This document shows positions 7,445 through 14,763 of a stretch of DNA of 37,672 bases, piece after piece. The notes under the pieces were generated by a model. The model did not search any database, had not been told where the DNA came from, and saw only the letters and a program-made list of their open reading frames with translations. Every line of letters begins with the position of its first letter. The first letter of the stretch is position 1. The DNA comes from MA-ANB-1 sp040878225 (GTDB lineage: Bacteria > Actinomycetota > Acidimicrobiia > Spongiisociales > ZC4RG35), in contig JBBDMR010000018.1 in the NCBI GenBank assembly GCA_040878225.1, positions 1 to 37,672 of the forward strand. The letters run 5' to 3'. The position numbers and the translations under genes are program-made.

Positions 7445-7963
7445 ATGGCTGAAGAGCGCAAGCTGATCGAAATGGAGATCGTCGGGGTCCGCGTCGAGCT
7501 TCCGTCCAATCAGCCGATCGTCCTGCTCAAGGAGTCAGATGGAGTCCGCTACCTGCCCATCTGGATCGGCGGAAACGAGGCAACGGCAATCGCCACCGCA
7601 CTCGAAGGTGTTGTGCCGCCACGGCCGCTGACACACGACCTGCTTCGTTCGGTTCTCGATGCGGTCGGCGCCCTGGCCACGAGGGTGACCATCACCGAAA
7701 TGAGGGACTCGGTCTACTTCGCCGACCTGCAGCTCGACGCCGGCGGGCGTGAGGTGCACATATCGTCACGGCCGTCGGACGCAATTGCCCTCGCGGCGCG
7801 GACCGGTACCCCGGTTTTTGCTCTCGGCTCGGTTATGGATGATGCAGGAGTCGAGTTCGAAGAAGACGACGACGAAGCCGAGGTGAGCCGTTTCCGCGAG
7901 CTACTCGAAGAGTTGACGGTGGAAGACTTCCTCGGCGACGAGCCCGGCCATCCTCACGACTGA
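7445..7963 (+). CDS. DUF151 / bifunctional nuclease family protein (Rv1829-like)
   Basis: Cytoplasmic 172-aa protein of the BFN/DUF151 family. It has the characteristic N-terminal stretch MEIVGVRVELPSNQPIVLL, then YLPIWIGGNEATAIATALEG, and VHISSRPSDAIALAARTGTPVF. An acidic C-terminal tail follows (EFEEDDDEAEVSRFRELLEEL), as in mycobacterial members. Some plant and bacterial relatives have reported DNase/RNase activity, but the in vivo role in actinobacteria is unsettled. ATG 7445 is directly downstream of a leaderless promoter. It corresponds by position to Rv1829, between two MerR genes. Confidence 0.9.
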   Translation: MAEERKLIEMEIVGVRVELPSNQPIVLLKESDGVRYLPIWIGGNEATAIATALEGVVPPRPLTHDLLRSVLDAVGALATRVTITEMRDSVYFADLQLDAGGREVHISSRPSDAIALAARTGTPVFALGSVMDDAGVEFEEDDDEAEVSRFRELLEELTVEDFLGDEPGHPHD

Positions 7964-7981
7964 GTTTTCCACAGGAAAGCG

Positions 7982-8009
7982 TTGACCCGGCGCAGCGAAA
8001 CGGTATGCT
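7982..8009 (+). promoter_or_regulatory. Promoter of the second MerR gene
   Basis: TTGACC (7982-7987), a 16-base spacer and TATGCT (8004-8009) form the most consensus-like promoter in the window. A leader of about 40 bases follows, with the site GGAGGAG at 8044-8050 before ATG 8055. An inverted repeat TTAC-N6-GTAA at 8027-8040 lies in the leader and could be an operator. Confidence 0.65.
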
Positions 8010-8054
8010 TTCTCACAACGGCGAAATTACGCACTTGTAAGCCGGAGGAGTCAC

Positions 8055-8528
8055 ATGACGGAAGAGCGGGAATTCGGGTATCGCGCGCCCCAGGTTTGCA
8101 ACCTGGTCGGCATCACCTACCGCCAGTTGGACTACTGGGCACGCACCGAATTGATCACCCCGTCACTGCAAGCTGCCACCGGGTCGGGTTCGCAACGGCT
8201 CTATACATTCTCTGACGTGGTCCAGCTCAAAGTGATCAAGCGCCTCCTCGATGCAGGGATGAGTCTCAAGAAAATTCGCCAGGCCGTCGAGATCCTCCGC
8301 GAGCAAATGGAGTCTGACCGCCCTCTTGCCGATGTCACCCTGCTGAGTGACGGGCAGACCATTTATGCGGCGCACTCCGAAGAGGAGGTCGTCGATGTCT
8401 TCAGAAGGGGACAGGGTGTCTTTGGGATCGCTATCGGCCCGGTCGAGACCGAGGTCAAGGGCGACATCCACCAGCTCTATCCCCAACAGCAGGAATACGC
8501 CGGGGTCATCGAGGCGGGCGCACCCTGA
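8055..8528 (+). CDS. MerR-family transcriptional regulator (Rv1830-like)
   Basis: Compact 157-aa regulator. The N-terminal MerR helix-turn-helix (RAPQVCNLVGITYRQLDYW, then LYTFSDVVQLKVIKRLLDAG) covers about residues 9-75 and a short C-terminal domain follows. In this family the TYRQLDYWART segment contacts DNA. The start has a strong site, GGAGGAG at 8044-8050, 4 bases before the ATG, and its own promoter at 7982-8009. By order it matches Rv1830 of mycobacteria, a regulator tied to growth and division there; the role here is inferred only from synteny. The next gene begins about 11 bases after the stop. Confidence 0.88.
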   Translation: MTEEREFGYRAPQVCNLVGITYRQLDYWARTELITPSLQAATGSGSQRLYTFSDVVQLKVIKRLLDAGMSLKKIRQAVEILREQMESDRPLADVTLLSDGQTIYAAHSEEEVVDVFRRGQGVFGIAIGPVETEVKGDIHQLYPQQQEYAGVIEAGAP

Positions 8529-8539
8529 ACTCCGAGTCG

Positions 8540-8962
8540 TTGACCGCTCACGAAGTTCCCTTCGCTCACAACAGCGAGCGACAATTCGCACTCCTCCTCG
8601 ACTTCTACGGTGTCGAGTGGGAGTATGAACCGAAGTCCTTTCCAATCGCCTGGGACAAGGACGGCGAGCCGACCCAGTTCTTCACGCCGGACTTCTACCT
8701 CTCCGAAGATGACATGTACATCGAGATCACCACGATGAATCAGAAGCTCGTCACCAAGAAGAACAAGAAAGTGCGAAGGATCACCGAGCATTATCCGGGG
8801 GTCAATTGCAAGGTCTTCTACCAGCGGGATTATCTACACCTCGTGGTCAAGTACGGGCTGGAGGAGCCGGAAAGCCTCGAAGATGTGACTGCGCCAACCC
8901 GGATTCCGGGAAGGCCCAGCATCGTCCGGCTCGAGGACCGTGGGGAACGCCTGACGGGATGA
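8540..8962 (+). CDS. PD-(D/E)XK nuclease-like conserved protein
   Basis: A 140-aa protein of unassigned function. The pattern NSERQFALLLDFYGVEWEYEP, FFTPDFYLSEDD and MYIEITTMNQK resembles the restriction-endonuclease fold, with an early Glu, a PDF Asp and a later E-I-T plus Gln/Lys. The Lys-rich LVTKKNKKVRR could contact nucleic acid, followed by CKVFYQRDY. TTG 8540 is used here. A CTG at 8525 overlapping the MerR stop is an alternative, and neither has a clear ribosome binding site. The stop overlaps the gcvT start (ATGA). The catalytic inference is from motif spacing alone, so it could be an inactive member of the fold. Confidence 0.7.
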   Translation: MTAHEVPFAHNSERQFALLLDFYGVEWEYEPKSFPIAWDKDGEPTQFFTPDFYLSEDDMYIEITTMNQKLVTKKNKKVRRITEHYPGVNCKVFYQRDYLHLVVKYGLEEPESLEDVTAPTRIPGRPSIVRLEDRGERLTG

Positions 8963-10002
8963 ATCAGTCCCCGTTGCACGACTTCAACGTCGAACACGGC
9001 GGCAGGCTCGTCGACTTCGGTGGCTGGGAGATGCCGGTCCAATACGACTCCGTCCTCGCCGAGCACAAGGCGGTTCGGGATTCGGTTGGTTTCTTCGACG
9101 TCTCCCATCTCGGCAGGTTCGCGCTGCGGGGACCGGGCGCAGCCGCAGCCCTGTCATCACTGTTGTGCAACAACCTCGAGCGGATCTCTCCCGGAAAGGC
9201 CCAGTACACGATGATGCTGAACGAAGCCGGGGGGATCATCGACGACATCATCGCCTGGTGGCTCGGCCCCGACGACTACTGGCTCATGCCCAATGCGGTC
9301 AATCAGGAACGAGTCATGGCTGCGTTTGCCGCCCGCGACAACGTTCAGGTAACCGACCTGCAGATGACCACTGCAATGATCGCTGTTCAGGGCCCGCAGG
9401 CGCTCGAGACGATCGCTGACGTCCTCGAACAGGAGGTGCAGCGGTTCTCGACAACTCATTTTCAGTGGGGCGGGGGCCCGGTGTGGATGGCCGGTACCGG
9501 CTATACGGGGGAGGCCGGCGTTGAGTTCGTGACGGACCCAAGAACAGCCCGTCTTGCCGCCGGAGCCCTGCTCAGACATGGTGTCACTCCCTGCGGCCTG
9601 GGGGCAAGAGACACCCTCCGCCTCGAAGCAGGGTTGTCATTGTGGGGCCAGGACCTCGATGAGACGACAACGCCGCTCGAGGCCGACCTCGGGTTTGCAG
9701 CCGATTTCAACCACGACTTTTCAGGCAGGGCGGCCCTCGAAGCGCAGCGGGAGGCCGGGGTGGCCAAGCTGCTGTCCGGGTTTGTCCTCGACGAGAAAGG
9801 GATTCCCCGACACGGGCACGAAGTGCGCAGCGGAGAGAGCACCGGAGTCGTGACATCGGGCAATATCAGTCCAATACTCGGCACCGGGATCGGAATGGCT
9901 TACATGAGCCCGCCGGTGGGGAATGGAGATGGAGTAGAAGTGAAGATACGCGATCGTTGGGTGGAGGGAACCGTGCACAAACCACCGTTTCACAAGTCAT
10001 GA
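8959..10002 (+). CDS. gcvT: Glycine cleavage system T protein (aminomethyltransferase)
   Basis: Transfers the methylene group from aminomethyl-lipoyl-GcvH to tetrahydrofolate and releases ammonia. The 347-aa protein has the GcvT N-terminal signature (SPLHDFNVEHGGRLVDFGGWEMPVQY, residues 4-29), FFDVSHLGRFALRGPGA, the segment GTGYTGEAGVEF, and C-terminal GARDTLRLEAGLSLWGQDL with GNISPILGTGIGMAY. The start is ATG 8959, overlapping the previous stop; a longer frame upstream would run through the neighbour. The stop overlaps the lipase gene. It serves with gcvH at 4192-4569. The P and L proteins are not in the window. Confidence 0.95.
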   Translation: MNQSPLHDFNVEHGGRLVDFGGWEMPVQYDSVLAEHKAVRDSVGFFDVSHLGRFALRGPGAAAALSSLLCNNLERISPGKAQYTMMLNEAGGIIDDIIAWWLGPDDYWLMPNAVNQERVMAAFAARDNVQVTDLQMTTAMIAVQGPQALETIADVLEQEVQRFSTTHFQWGGGPVWMAGTGYTGEAGVEFVTDPRTARLAAGALLRHGVTPCGLGARDTLRLEAGLSLWGQDLDETTTPLEADLGFAADFNHDFSGRAALEAQREAGVAKLLSGFVLDEKGIPRHGHEVRSGESTGVVTSGNISPILGTGIGMAYMSPPVGNGDGVEVKIRDRWVEGTVHKPPFHKS

Positions 10003-10823
10003 GACATACCGGCGAGGGGGTCACCCGCACCGAAGAACATCCCGAATACGGCCACCAGGTCATTCGCTCGTGGCATCCGGCCGGGGGCCCAACCGCCCGG
10101 ATCCTCCTCGTCCACGGGATCGCCGAGTACAGCGGGCGGTACGAAATCGTCGGGGAGTTGTTGGCTGCAGCCGGCTTCGAGGTTCACTGTCCAGATCTGT
10201 TCGGTTTCGGAGAGAGCGGGGGAAGACGGGCCGATATCGGAGACTGGGCCGACTACCACGATCAGGTGCAGGGTCACCTCGAAGCCATGCAAACGGACAC
10301 GGAGACTGCGGTGGTCCTCCTCGGCCATTCGATGGGCGGCTTGATCGCTCTTGGCTACTTACTTTCCAATCGCCCCCAGCCCGACCTTGCTGTTTTGAGC
10401 GCTCCAGCCATTGGCGGTGGCGCCGCTTGGCAGAAAGCTCTTGCCGGGCCGCTGGCCCGTCTCGCACCCTCGCTGGCGATACCCAACAAGCTCGACGGCT
10501 CTCAGCTGAGCCGGGATCCAGAGGTCGCCGAACTGTATTTCGCAGATCCGCTGGTATTGACCAGCACGACGACCCGGCTGGGCAGCCAGATGTTCAAGGC
10601 CCAGGATGCTGCCAAATCATCGCTGGGGAATCTTGCAGTGCCCACCCTGGTCGTACAGGGCGGTGCAGACAGCATCGTTTCGCCGGCATCGACCGCCGCA
10701 CTCGGCGATTTGCCCGGCGTTGAGCGGCGGCTGTACCCGAAGCTGCGTCACGAGATCTTCAACGAACCTGAGGGACCCGAGGTCATCGCGGACATCGTCG
10801 AGTGGCTGGAAGAGCGACTCTGA
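9999..10823 (+). CDS. Alpha/beta hydrolase, monoacylglycerol lipase-like
   Basis: Predicted serine hydrolase of 274 aa, related to monoglyceride lipases and lysophospholipases. The oxyanion segment LLVHGIAEYSGRY (residues 36-48) and cap-domain residues precede the nucleophile elbow GHSMGG with Ser111. The Asp of the triad is probably D224 in QGGADSIVSP and the His is H251 in KLRHEIFNEPE. There is no signal peptide, so it should be cytoplasmic. ATG 9999 overlaps the gcvT stop. It is the last gene of the plus-strand run before the convergent tdh gene. The natural substrate is not known. Confidence 0.85.
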   Translation: MRHTGEGVTRTEEHPEYGHQVIRSWHPAGGPTARILLVHGIAEYSGRYEIVGELLAAAGFEVHCPDLFGFGESGGRRADIGDWADYHDQVQGHLEAMQTDTETAVVLLGHSMGGLIALGYLLSNRPQPDLAVLSAPAIGGGAAWQKALAGPLARLAPSLAIPNKLDGSQLSRDPEVAELYFADPLVLTSTTTRLGSQMFKAQDAAKSSLGNLAVPTLVVQGGADSIVSPASTAALGDLPGVERRLYPKLRHEIFNEPEGPEVIADIVEWLEERL

Positions 10824-10866
10824 TTACAAGTGGGATAGCGGCTCTATGCTTCGCAACTCGGGTTAA

Positions 10867-11892
10867 TCAGTCCCAAATGATGAGCACTTTGCCGGATTCC
10901 TCGGATCCCGCAGCCTGGAAGGCTTCCTCATACTCGCTCACGCCAAACCGGTGGGTGATCACAGGGGAGAGATCCAGGCCTGACTCGATGAGAATGTTCA
11001 TCTTGTACCAGGTTTCGAACATCTGCCTCCCGTAGATCCCCTTGAGGTTGAGCATGTTGAAGATGACTGTGCTCCAGTCGATCGAGAATGCCTCGCCGGG
11101 TATTCCGAGTAAAGCGACATTGGCGCCATGGATCGTGTTCGCCAGGATGTCGGCATACGCGGCCGGACTGCCGGACATCTCCAAGGCCACGTCAAAGCCT
11201 TCGAGCATTCCCAGTTCTTCCTGGACTTCTCCGAGGTCCTGCACCCTCCGGTCGACGGTCCGGGTGGCGCCCATCGCCTTCGCCAGGTCGAGCCGGTATG
11301 GGTTGACGTCGGTCACCACCGTGTTGCGCGCCCCGGCATGGGCGACGACCGCCGCTGCCATTATCCCGATCGGTCCGGCGCCTGTGATCAACACGTCTTC
11401 GCCCAATACGGGAAACTTCAGGGCTGTATGAACTGCATTCCCGAACGGATCGAAGAGTGCGGCGATCTCCGGAGAGATGTTCTCGGTGTGCCGCCACACG
11501 TTCGACTTGGGTACCACGATGTAGTCGGCGAAGGCCCCCGGAATGTTGACACCGATCCCTCTGGTGTCGTTGCAGAGGTGACGTCGACCCGCGAGGCAAT
11601 TCCGGCATTGGTTACACACCACATGGCCCTCGGCACCCACCAGCTCACCGATTTCGAATCCGGAGACGCCGGAGCCCACGGCCTCGATCGTTCCTGCGAA
11701 CTCGTGGCCCACCGTCATCGGCGCGGGGATGTTCTCGCTGGCCCAGGTGTCCCACTGGTAGATGTGGAGGTCGGTGCCGCAGATCCCGGTGGCCCCCACC
11801 TTGATCAGAAGCTGGTCCGGGCCCGGCTCGGGCATTTCGACCTCCGAGAGCCGGAGGCCGATCTCATCGGGGTGCTTAACCAGGGCGCGCAC
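10867..11892 (-). CDS. tdh: L-threonine 3-dehydrogenase
   Basis: Zinc-dependent NAD oxidoreductase that converts threonine to 2-amino-3-ketobutyrate. With the GTG start at 11892 (GGAG at 11898-11901, 5-base spacing) the protein is 341 residues, the same length as E. coli Tdh. The catalytic zinc ligands fall at Cys38, His63 and Glu64. The structural zinc cysteines are at 93, 96, 99 and 107. The Rossmann motif GAGPIGIMAAAV lies mid-protein, and NLKGIYGRQMFETWYKM is Tdh-like. A longer reading from 11934 adds 14 residues not typical of the family. No kbl gene is beside it. Another medium-chain polyol dehydrogenase remains possible but less likely. Confidence 0.88.
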   Translation of the reverse strand: MRALVKHPDEIGLRLSEVEMPEPGPDQLLIKVGATGICGTDLHIYQWDTWASENIPAPMTVGHEFAGTIEAVGSGVSGFEIGELVGAEGHVVCNQCRNCLAGRRHLCNDTRGIGVNIPGAFADYIVVPKSNVWRHTENISPEIAALFDPFGNAVHTALKFPVLGEDVLITGAGPIGIMAAAVVAHAGARNTVVTDVNPYRLDLAKAMGATRTVDRRVQDLGEVQEELGMLEGFDVALEMSGSPAAYADILANTIHGANVALLGIPGEAFSIDWSTVIFNMLNLKGIYGRQMFETWYKMNILIESGLDLSPVITHRFGVSEYEEAFQAAGSEESGKVLIIWD

Positions 11893-12025
11893 CGTCACTC
11901 CAATCCGTGTGCACCAAGGCGAGGAGCGCACCACCGGTCGGAACGGGTACCGTCTCCGGTCGCCGACCAGTATTGAGAAAGATGTGAGAAAGCACAGACC
12001 GACGAGGCATCGACATACCGTAACA

Positions 12026-12055
12026 ATGCGGCCCGAAAAGTGTGCCCCGCTGTGA
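12026..12055 (+). CDS. Possible leader peptide upstream of yqgE
   Basis: A nine-codon frame (MRPEKCAPL) runs from ATG 12026 to a TGA at 12053-12055 that overlaps the presumed GTG start of yqgE at 12052 in a GTGA junction. The yqgE start has no ribosome binding site of its own, so translation might depend on reinitiation. A TANNNT box (TACCGT, 12016-12021) lies 4 bases upstream, a little too close for a leaderless ATG. Evidence is weak. The rest of the 11893-12025 intergenic stretch must hold the divergent tdh and yqgE promoters, but I see no clear consensus there. Confidence 0.25.
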   Translation: MRPEKCAPL

Positions 12056-12573
12056 GCTACCGGGGCAAGCTGCTGGTGGCATCGCCGTTACTCGTAGAGC
12101 CGGTGTTCCGTAAGACGGTGATCCTTCTGCTCGAGGACAACGACGACGGTGCAGTCGGCGTGATCCTCAACCGGGAATCTGAGGAGGATGTCGCAAACCA
12201 CCTGCCGGGTTGGGGGAATCTTGCCGCCGGGTCGGGGAGAATTCATCTCGGTGGCCCCGTCGAGCCTGCGGTTGGCGTGGCACTCGCACCGGCGCGCCCG
12301 GGAGAGAAAGCGACACTCCCCGGCCTGAGGACGGTCGATCTCGAGGCAGACCCTGAACCGGATCTGATATCCGTGCGCATCTACTCGGGCTACTCGGGTT
12401 GGGCTCCGGGCCAGTTGGATGCCGAACTGGAGGAAGGTTCCTGGTATTTGCTCGAAGCCTCCCCGGGTGACCCTTTCGACGACCCTGACGGACAGTGGGA
12501 GCGGGTACTGCGCCGCCAGTCAGGCTTGCTGGCGATGATGGCGACTTTCCCCGACGATCCCGGGATGAACTAG
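12052..12573 (+). CDS. YqgE/AlgH family protein (DUF179)
   Basis: Conserved 173-aa cytoplasmic protein of the YqgE/AlgH family, whose biochemical role is not established. It begins with SYRGKLLVASPLLVEPVFRKTVILLLEDNDDGAVGVILNR, which is the family signature in the usual position. It contains the IHLGGPVEP motif and the late Y-S-G-Y-S-G-W-x-P-G-Q-L-x-x-E-L segment. GTG 12052 is preferred over the in-frame GTG at 12040 because it gives the standard N-terminus. The TAG stop codon (12571-12573) is the first three bases of the palindromic element that follows. The original stop may therefore have been replaced by the insertion, though the product still has normal length. Confidence 0.87.
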   Translation: MSYRGKLLVASPLLVEPVFRKTVILLLEDNDDGAVGVILNRESEEDVANHLPGWGNLAAGSGRIHLGGPVEPAVGVALAPARPGEKATLPGLRTVDLEADPEPDLISVRIYSGYSGWAPGQLDAELEEGSWYLLEASPGDPFDDPDGQWERVLRRQSGLLAMMATFPDDPGMN

Positions 12574-12736
12574 TGGTGTGTCGGTTGAATAGGTTGTGCG
12601 TGTCTCCGAGTCATCGGCGTCATCTGGCAAGGAGAAAAGCGCAGTCGCACTCGGAAGGTTCGGCGAGCATTTTGGACGTAGCCAGGGGCGACGAGGGCCG
12701 GAGAGACGCCATCATTATTTGAGCGACGCACCACTA
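12571..12736. mobile_element. MITE-like palindromic element without transposase
   Basis: A 166-bp segment with long terminal inverted repeats. The left arm (12571-12608) and the reverse complement of the right arm (12699-12736) match at 27 of 38 positions with no gaps. The match includes TAGTGGTG, GTCG, AATA, GCGT and TCTCCG at equal positions. Both ends finish in TA, which would fit a TA target duplication around a 162-bp core. The centre (12609-12698) has no credible coding sequence. It lies between yqgE and rnhB, supplies the yqgE stop codon, and ends 26 bases before the rnhB -10 box. No transposase is present in the window. Confidence 0.7.
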
Positions 12737-12761
12737 ACACCTCGATTACCGACCACGTGCC

Positions 12762-12767
12762 TACCCT
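12762..12767 (+). promoter_or_regulatory. -10 box (TACCCT) of the rnhB leaderless promoter
   Basis: TACCCT ends 7 bases before ATG 12775, the same geometry as other leaderless starts in the window. The expected -35 region falls directly against the right end of the palindromic element. Confidence 0.5.
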
Positions 12768-12774
12768 GTCATTG

Positions 12775-13479
12775 ATGACAACCCAGGTCGCCCCCAGACT
12801 CCGGCCCTCGCTCCGCCGCAACGCTCCCGGCCTTGCCGAGGAGAAAGCATTGTGGGATCTCGGCGTCACCGTTGTCGTCGGGGTCGACGAGGTGGGGCGT
12901 GGCTCGTGGGCCGGGCCGCTGACAGTTGGTGCGGCGGTTATACCGCCCGACAAGCGCGTCTACAAGATCCGCGACTCGAAGATGCTCACCGAAGTCGAGC
13001 GGGAGGCCCTATTCGAGAGGATCGCGGATTGGGTGGAGGACTGGGCAGTGGGCCACGCCTCGCCACAGGAGTGCGACGAATTGGGGATGTCCGAAGCCCA
13101 GAGACTTGCAGGGAGACGGGCCATCGCCGGGCTCAACACACCTCCCGACCGTGTCCTGCTCGACGGGAAGTGGGATTTCATCGGCGGTGCAAGGACAATT
13201 GTGCGAGGTGATGCAACATCACTATCGATCGCCGCGGCATCGATCCTGGCCAAGGTGAGCCGGGACCGGATCATGCGAGCTGTGGCCGACGACTTTCCCG
13301 GGTACAACTTCGAAGCCAACAAGGGGTACCCCTGCCCCGCCCACAAGGCAGCGCTCCAAGCATGGGGCCCGAGTGCTTTTCACCGAAAATCCTGGGTTTT
13401 CATGGACCATCTCGTATGGAATGGGTTGGAGCGTTATCGCCGGCCCGAAGCCCAGATGGAACTCCCCCTCGAGAGCTGA
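12775..13479 (+). CDS. rnhB: Ribonuclease HII
   Basis: Removes RNA from RNA-DNA hybrids and single ribonucleotides from DNA. The 234-aa protein has the RNase HII signature VGVDEVGRGSWAGPL with catalytic D38 and E39, followed by KIRDSKML. Further acidic residues lie in VLLDGKWDF and in the conserved GDATSLSIAAASILAKVSRDRIM. The end includes a typical NKGYPCPAHKAAL. ATG 12775 is chosen over the in-frame GTG at 12757 because the TACCCT box at 12762-12767 would place transcription initiation at 12775, and the extra six residues are not conserved. The N-terminal 25 residues are basic and variable. Confidence 0.94.
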   Translation: MTTQVAPRLRPSLRRNAPGLAEEKALWDLGVTVVVGVDEVGRGSWAGPLTVGAAVIPPDKRVYKIRDSKMLTEVEREALFERIADWVEDWAVGHASPQECDELGMSEAQRLAGRRAIAGLNTPPDRVLLDGKWDFIGGARTIVRGDATSLSIAAASILAKVSRDRIMRAVADDFPGYNFEANKGYPCPAHKAALQAWGPSAFHRKSWVFMDHLVWNGLERYRRPEAQMELPLES

Positions 13480-13527
13480 TCGAGATGGGCTCTGACACAA
13501 CCCGCCGGACAGCCGGGTAGGGCCAGC

Positions 13528-14763
13528 GTGTTTCTCTCTGCTGAAGACCGCTCCATGCTGGACGGTGACTTTGGTGAAGGAGTCTCTTTTGCGATGGGGC
13601 TGGTGGTCAAACTCGCTGAGGTCTCGGGGGCACCCGCTCTGGTCGACATCTCCGGTGCCCATATCGACGGCTGCCTGTACCACGGCGAGTCCGGGATCGA
13701 CTACGTCGAGCATTTGGTCGATGGGGGAGCGAAGGTTGCGGTGCCGACGACCCTTAATGTGTCTTCCCTCGATCTCCTCCACCCGGACCTGTACCGGGGC
13801 AGCGTGGAGACAGCAGCGGCGGCGCGGCGTCTCATGGACCTCCACGTGGCACTCGGATGCGAGCCGACGTGGACCTGTGCTCCGTATCAACTGCCGGTGC
13901 GCCCCGATCGGGGCGAGCAGATCGCCTGGGGCGAGTCCAACGCCATCGTGTTCGCCAATTCGGTCCTGGGTGCCCGTACCAACCGGTACGGCGATTTCGC
14001 CGACCTTGCCTGCGCCATTACCGGCCGGGCTCCGTTCTCCGGGCTTCATACCGACGAAGGTCGCGCCGCCACGGTCATCGTCACTCTCGACATCGACGAA
14101 AGCCGGCTCGATCACGAGTTGATCTTTCCCCTTCTCGGACACTGGATCGGGATGAAGTGCGGCAACGGGATACCTGTCATAACCGGTTTCGACGCCCGGG
14201 TTGAAGAAGACGATCTGAAAGCACTCGGTGCTGCCGCCGCCTCTTCGGGTGCAACCGCCATGTTCCACGCCCTGGGAGTGACACCCGAGGCCGCCACCCT
14301 CGACGAAGCCACCAGGGGCAGAGACCTTCCGGTATTGAGGGTGACCGTGTCCGACCTGGTTGCGATACGGGAGTCTCTGGGCTTCGCGCGCAGCCGACTC
14401 GGGGCGGTCTCGGTGGGAACCCCTCACATGTCAGTGGCGGAGATGACGCGTCTTGCGAAGATGGTCGAGGGGACGGAGTCGGCGGTGCCGTTCTTTGTGA
14501 ACACCTCCCGCTCGGTTTACCGAGAAGTCGGACCCGGAGTCATTGGCGCCCTCGAGGGCTTCGGAGTGACTGTGGTGACCGACACGTGCACATACGTAAC
14601 CCCGATCCTGGGGGAGGTGGATGGTGCGGTCATGACCAACTCCGCCAAATGGGCTTACTACGCGCCCGGCAACCTCGGGGTTGATGTCGCGTTTGGCAGT
14701 CTCGCCGAGTGTGTGGCGTCGGCTGCGTCGGGCAGGGTCGAACTGGACGACCCGTTCCTCTAA
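13528..14763 (+). CDS. Aconitase X large (catalytic) subunit
   Basis: Member of the AcnX (DUF521) family of iron-sulfur hydro-lyases. Characterised relatives are cis-3-hydroxy-L-proline dehydratases in bacteria and mevalonate-5-phosphate dehydratase in archaea. The 411-aa product begins LSAEDRSMLDGDFGEGVSFAM. It contains DISGAHIDGCLYHGESG, NLNVSSLDLL-like TTLNVSSLDLL, WTCAPYQ and CGNGIPVITGF, and ends with the AcnX segment TNSAKWAYYAPGNLG. Cysteines in these blocks (for example in TDTCTYVTP) are candidate cluster ligands. GTG 13528 is preceded by a G-rich stretch. Its TAA overlaps the ATG of the small subunit gene (TAATG). The substrate is undetermined; no hydroxyproline or mevalonate gene is adjacent. 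Confidence 0.85.
   Translation: MFLSAEDRSMLDGDFGEGVSFAMGLVVKLAEVSGAPALVDISGAHIDGCLYHGESGIDYVEHLVDGGAKVAVPTTLNVSSLDLLHPDLYRGSVETAAAARRLMDLHVALGCEPTWTCAPYQLPVRPDRGEQIAWGESNAIVFANSVLGARTNRYGDFADLACAITGRAPFSGLHTDEGRAATVIVTLDIDESRLDHELIFPLLGHWIGMKCGNGIPVITGFDARVEEDDLKALGAAAASSGATAMFHALGVTPEAATLDEATRGRDLPVLRVTVSDLVAIRESLGFARSRLGAVSVGTPHMSVAEMTRLAKMVEGTESAVPFFVNTSRSVYREVGPGVIGALEGFGVTVVTDTCTYVTPILGEVDGAVMTNSAKWAYYAPGNLGVDVAFGSLAECVASAASGRVELDDPFL

Noticed and set aside
4140..8960. A glycine riboswitch for gcvH or gcvT
   Set aside because: Both genes overlap the gene in front of them, leaving no leader that could hold an aptamer.
13222..14427. A 401-codon minus-strand frame opposite rnhB and the AcnX gene
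   Set aside because: No motif, and it crosses two unrelated plus-strand genes. It is a shadow frame.
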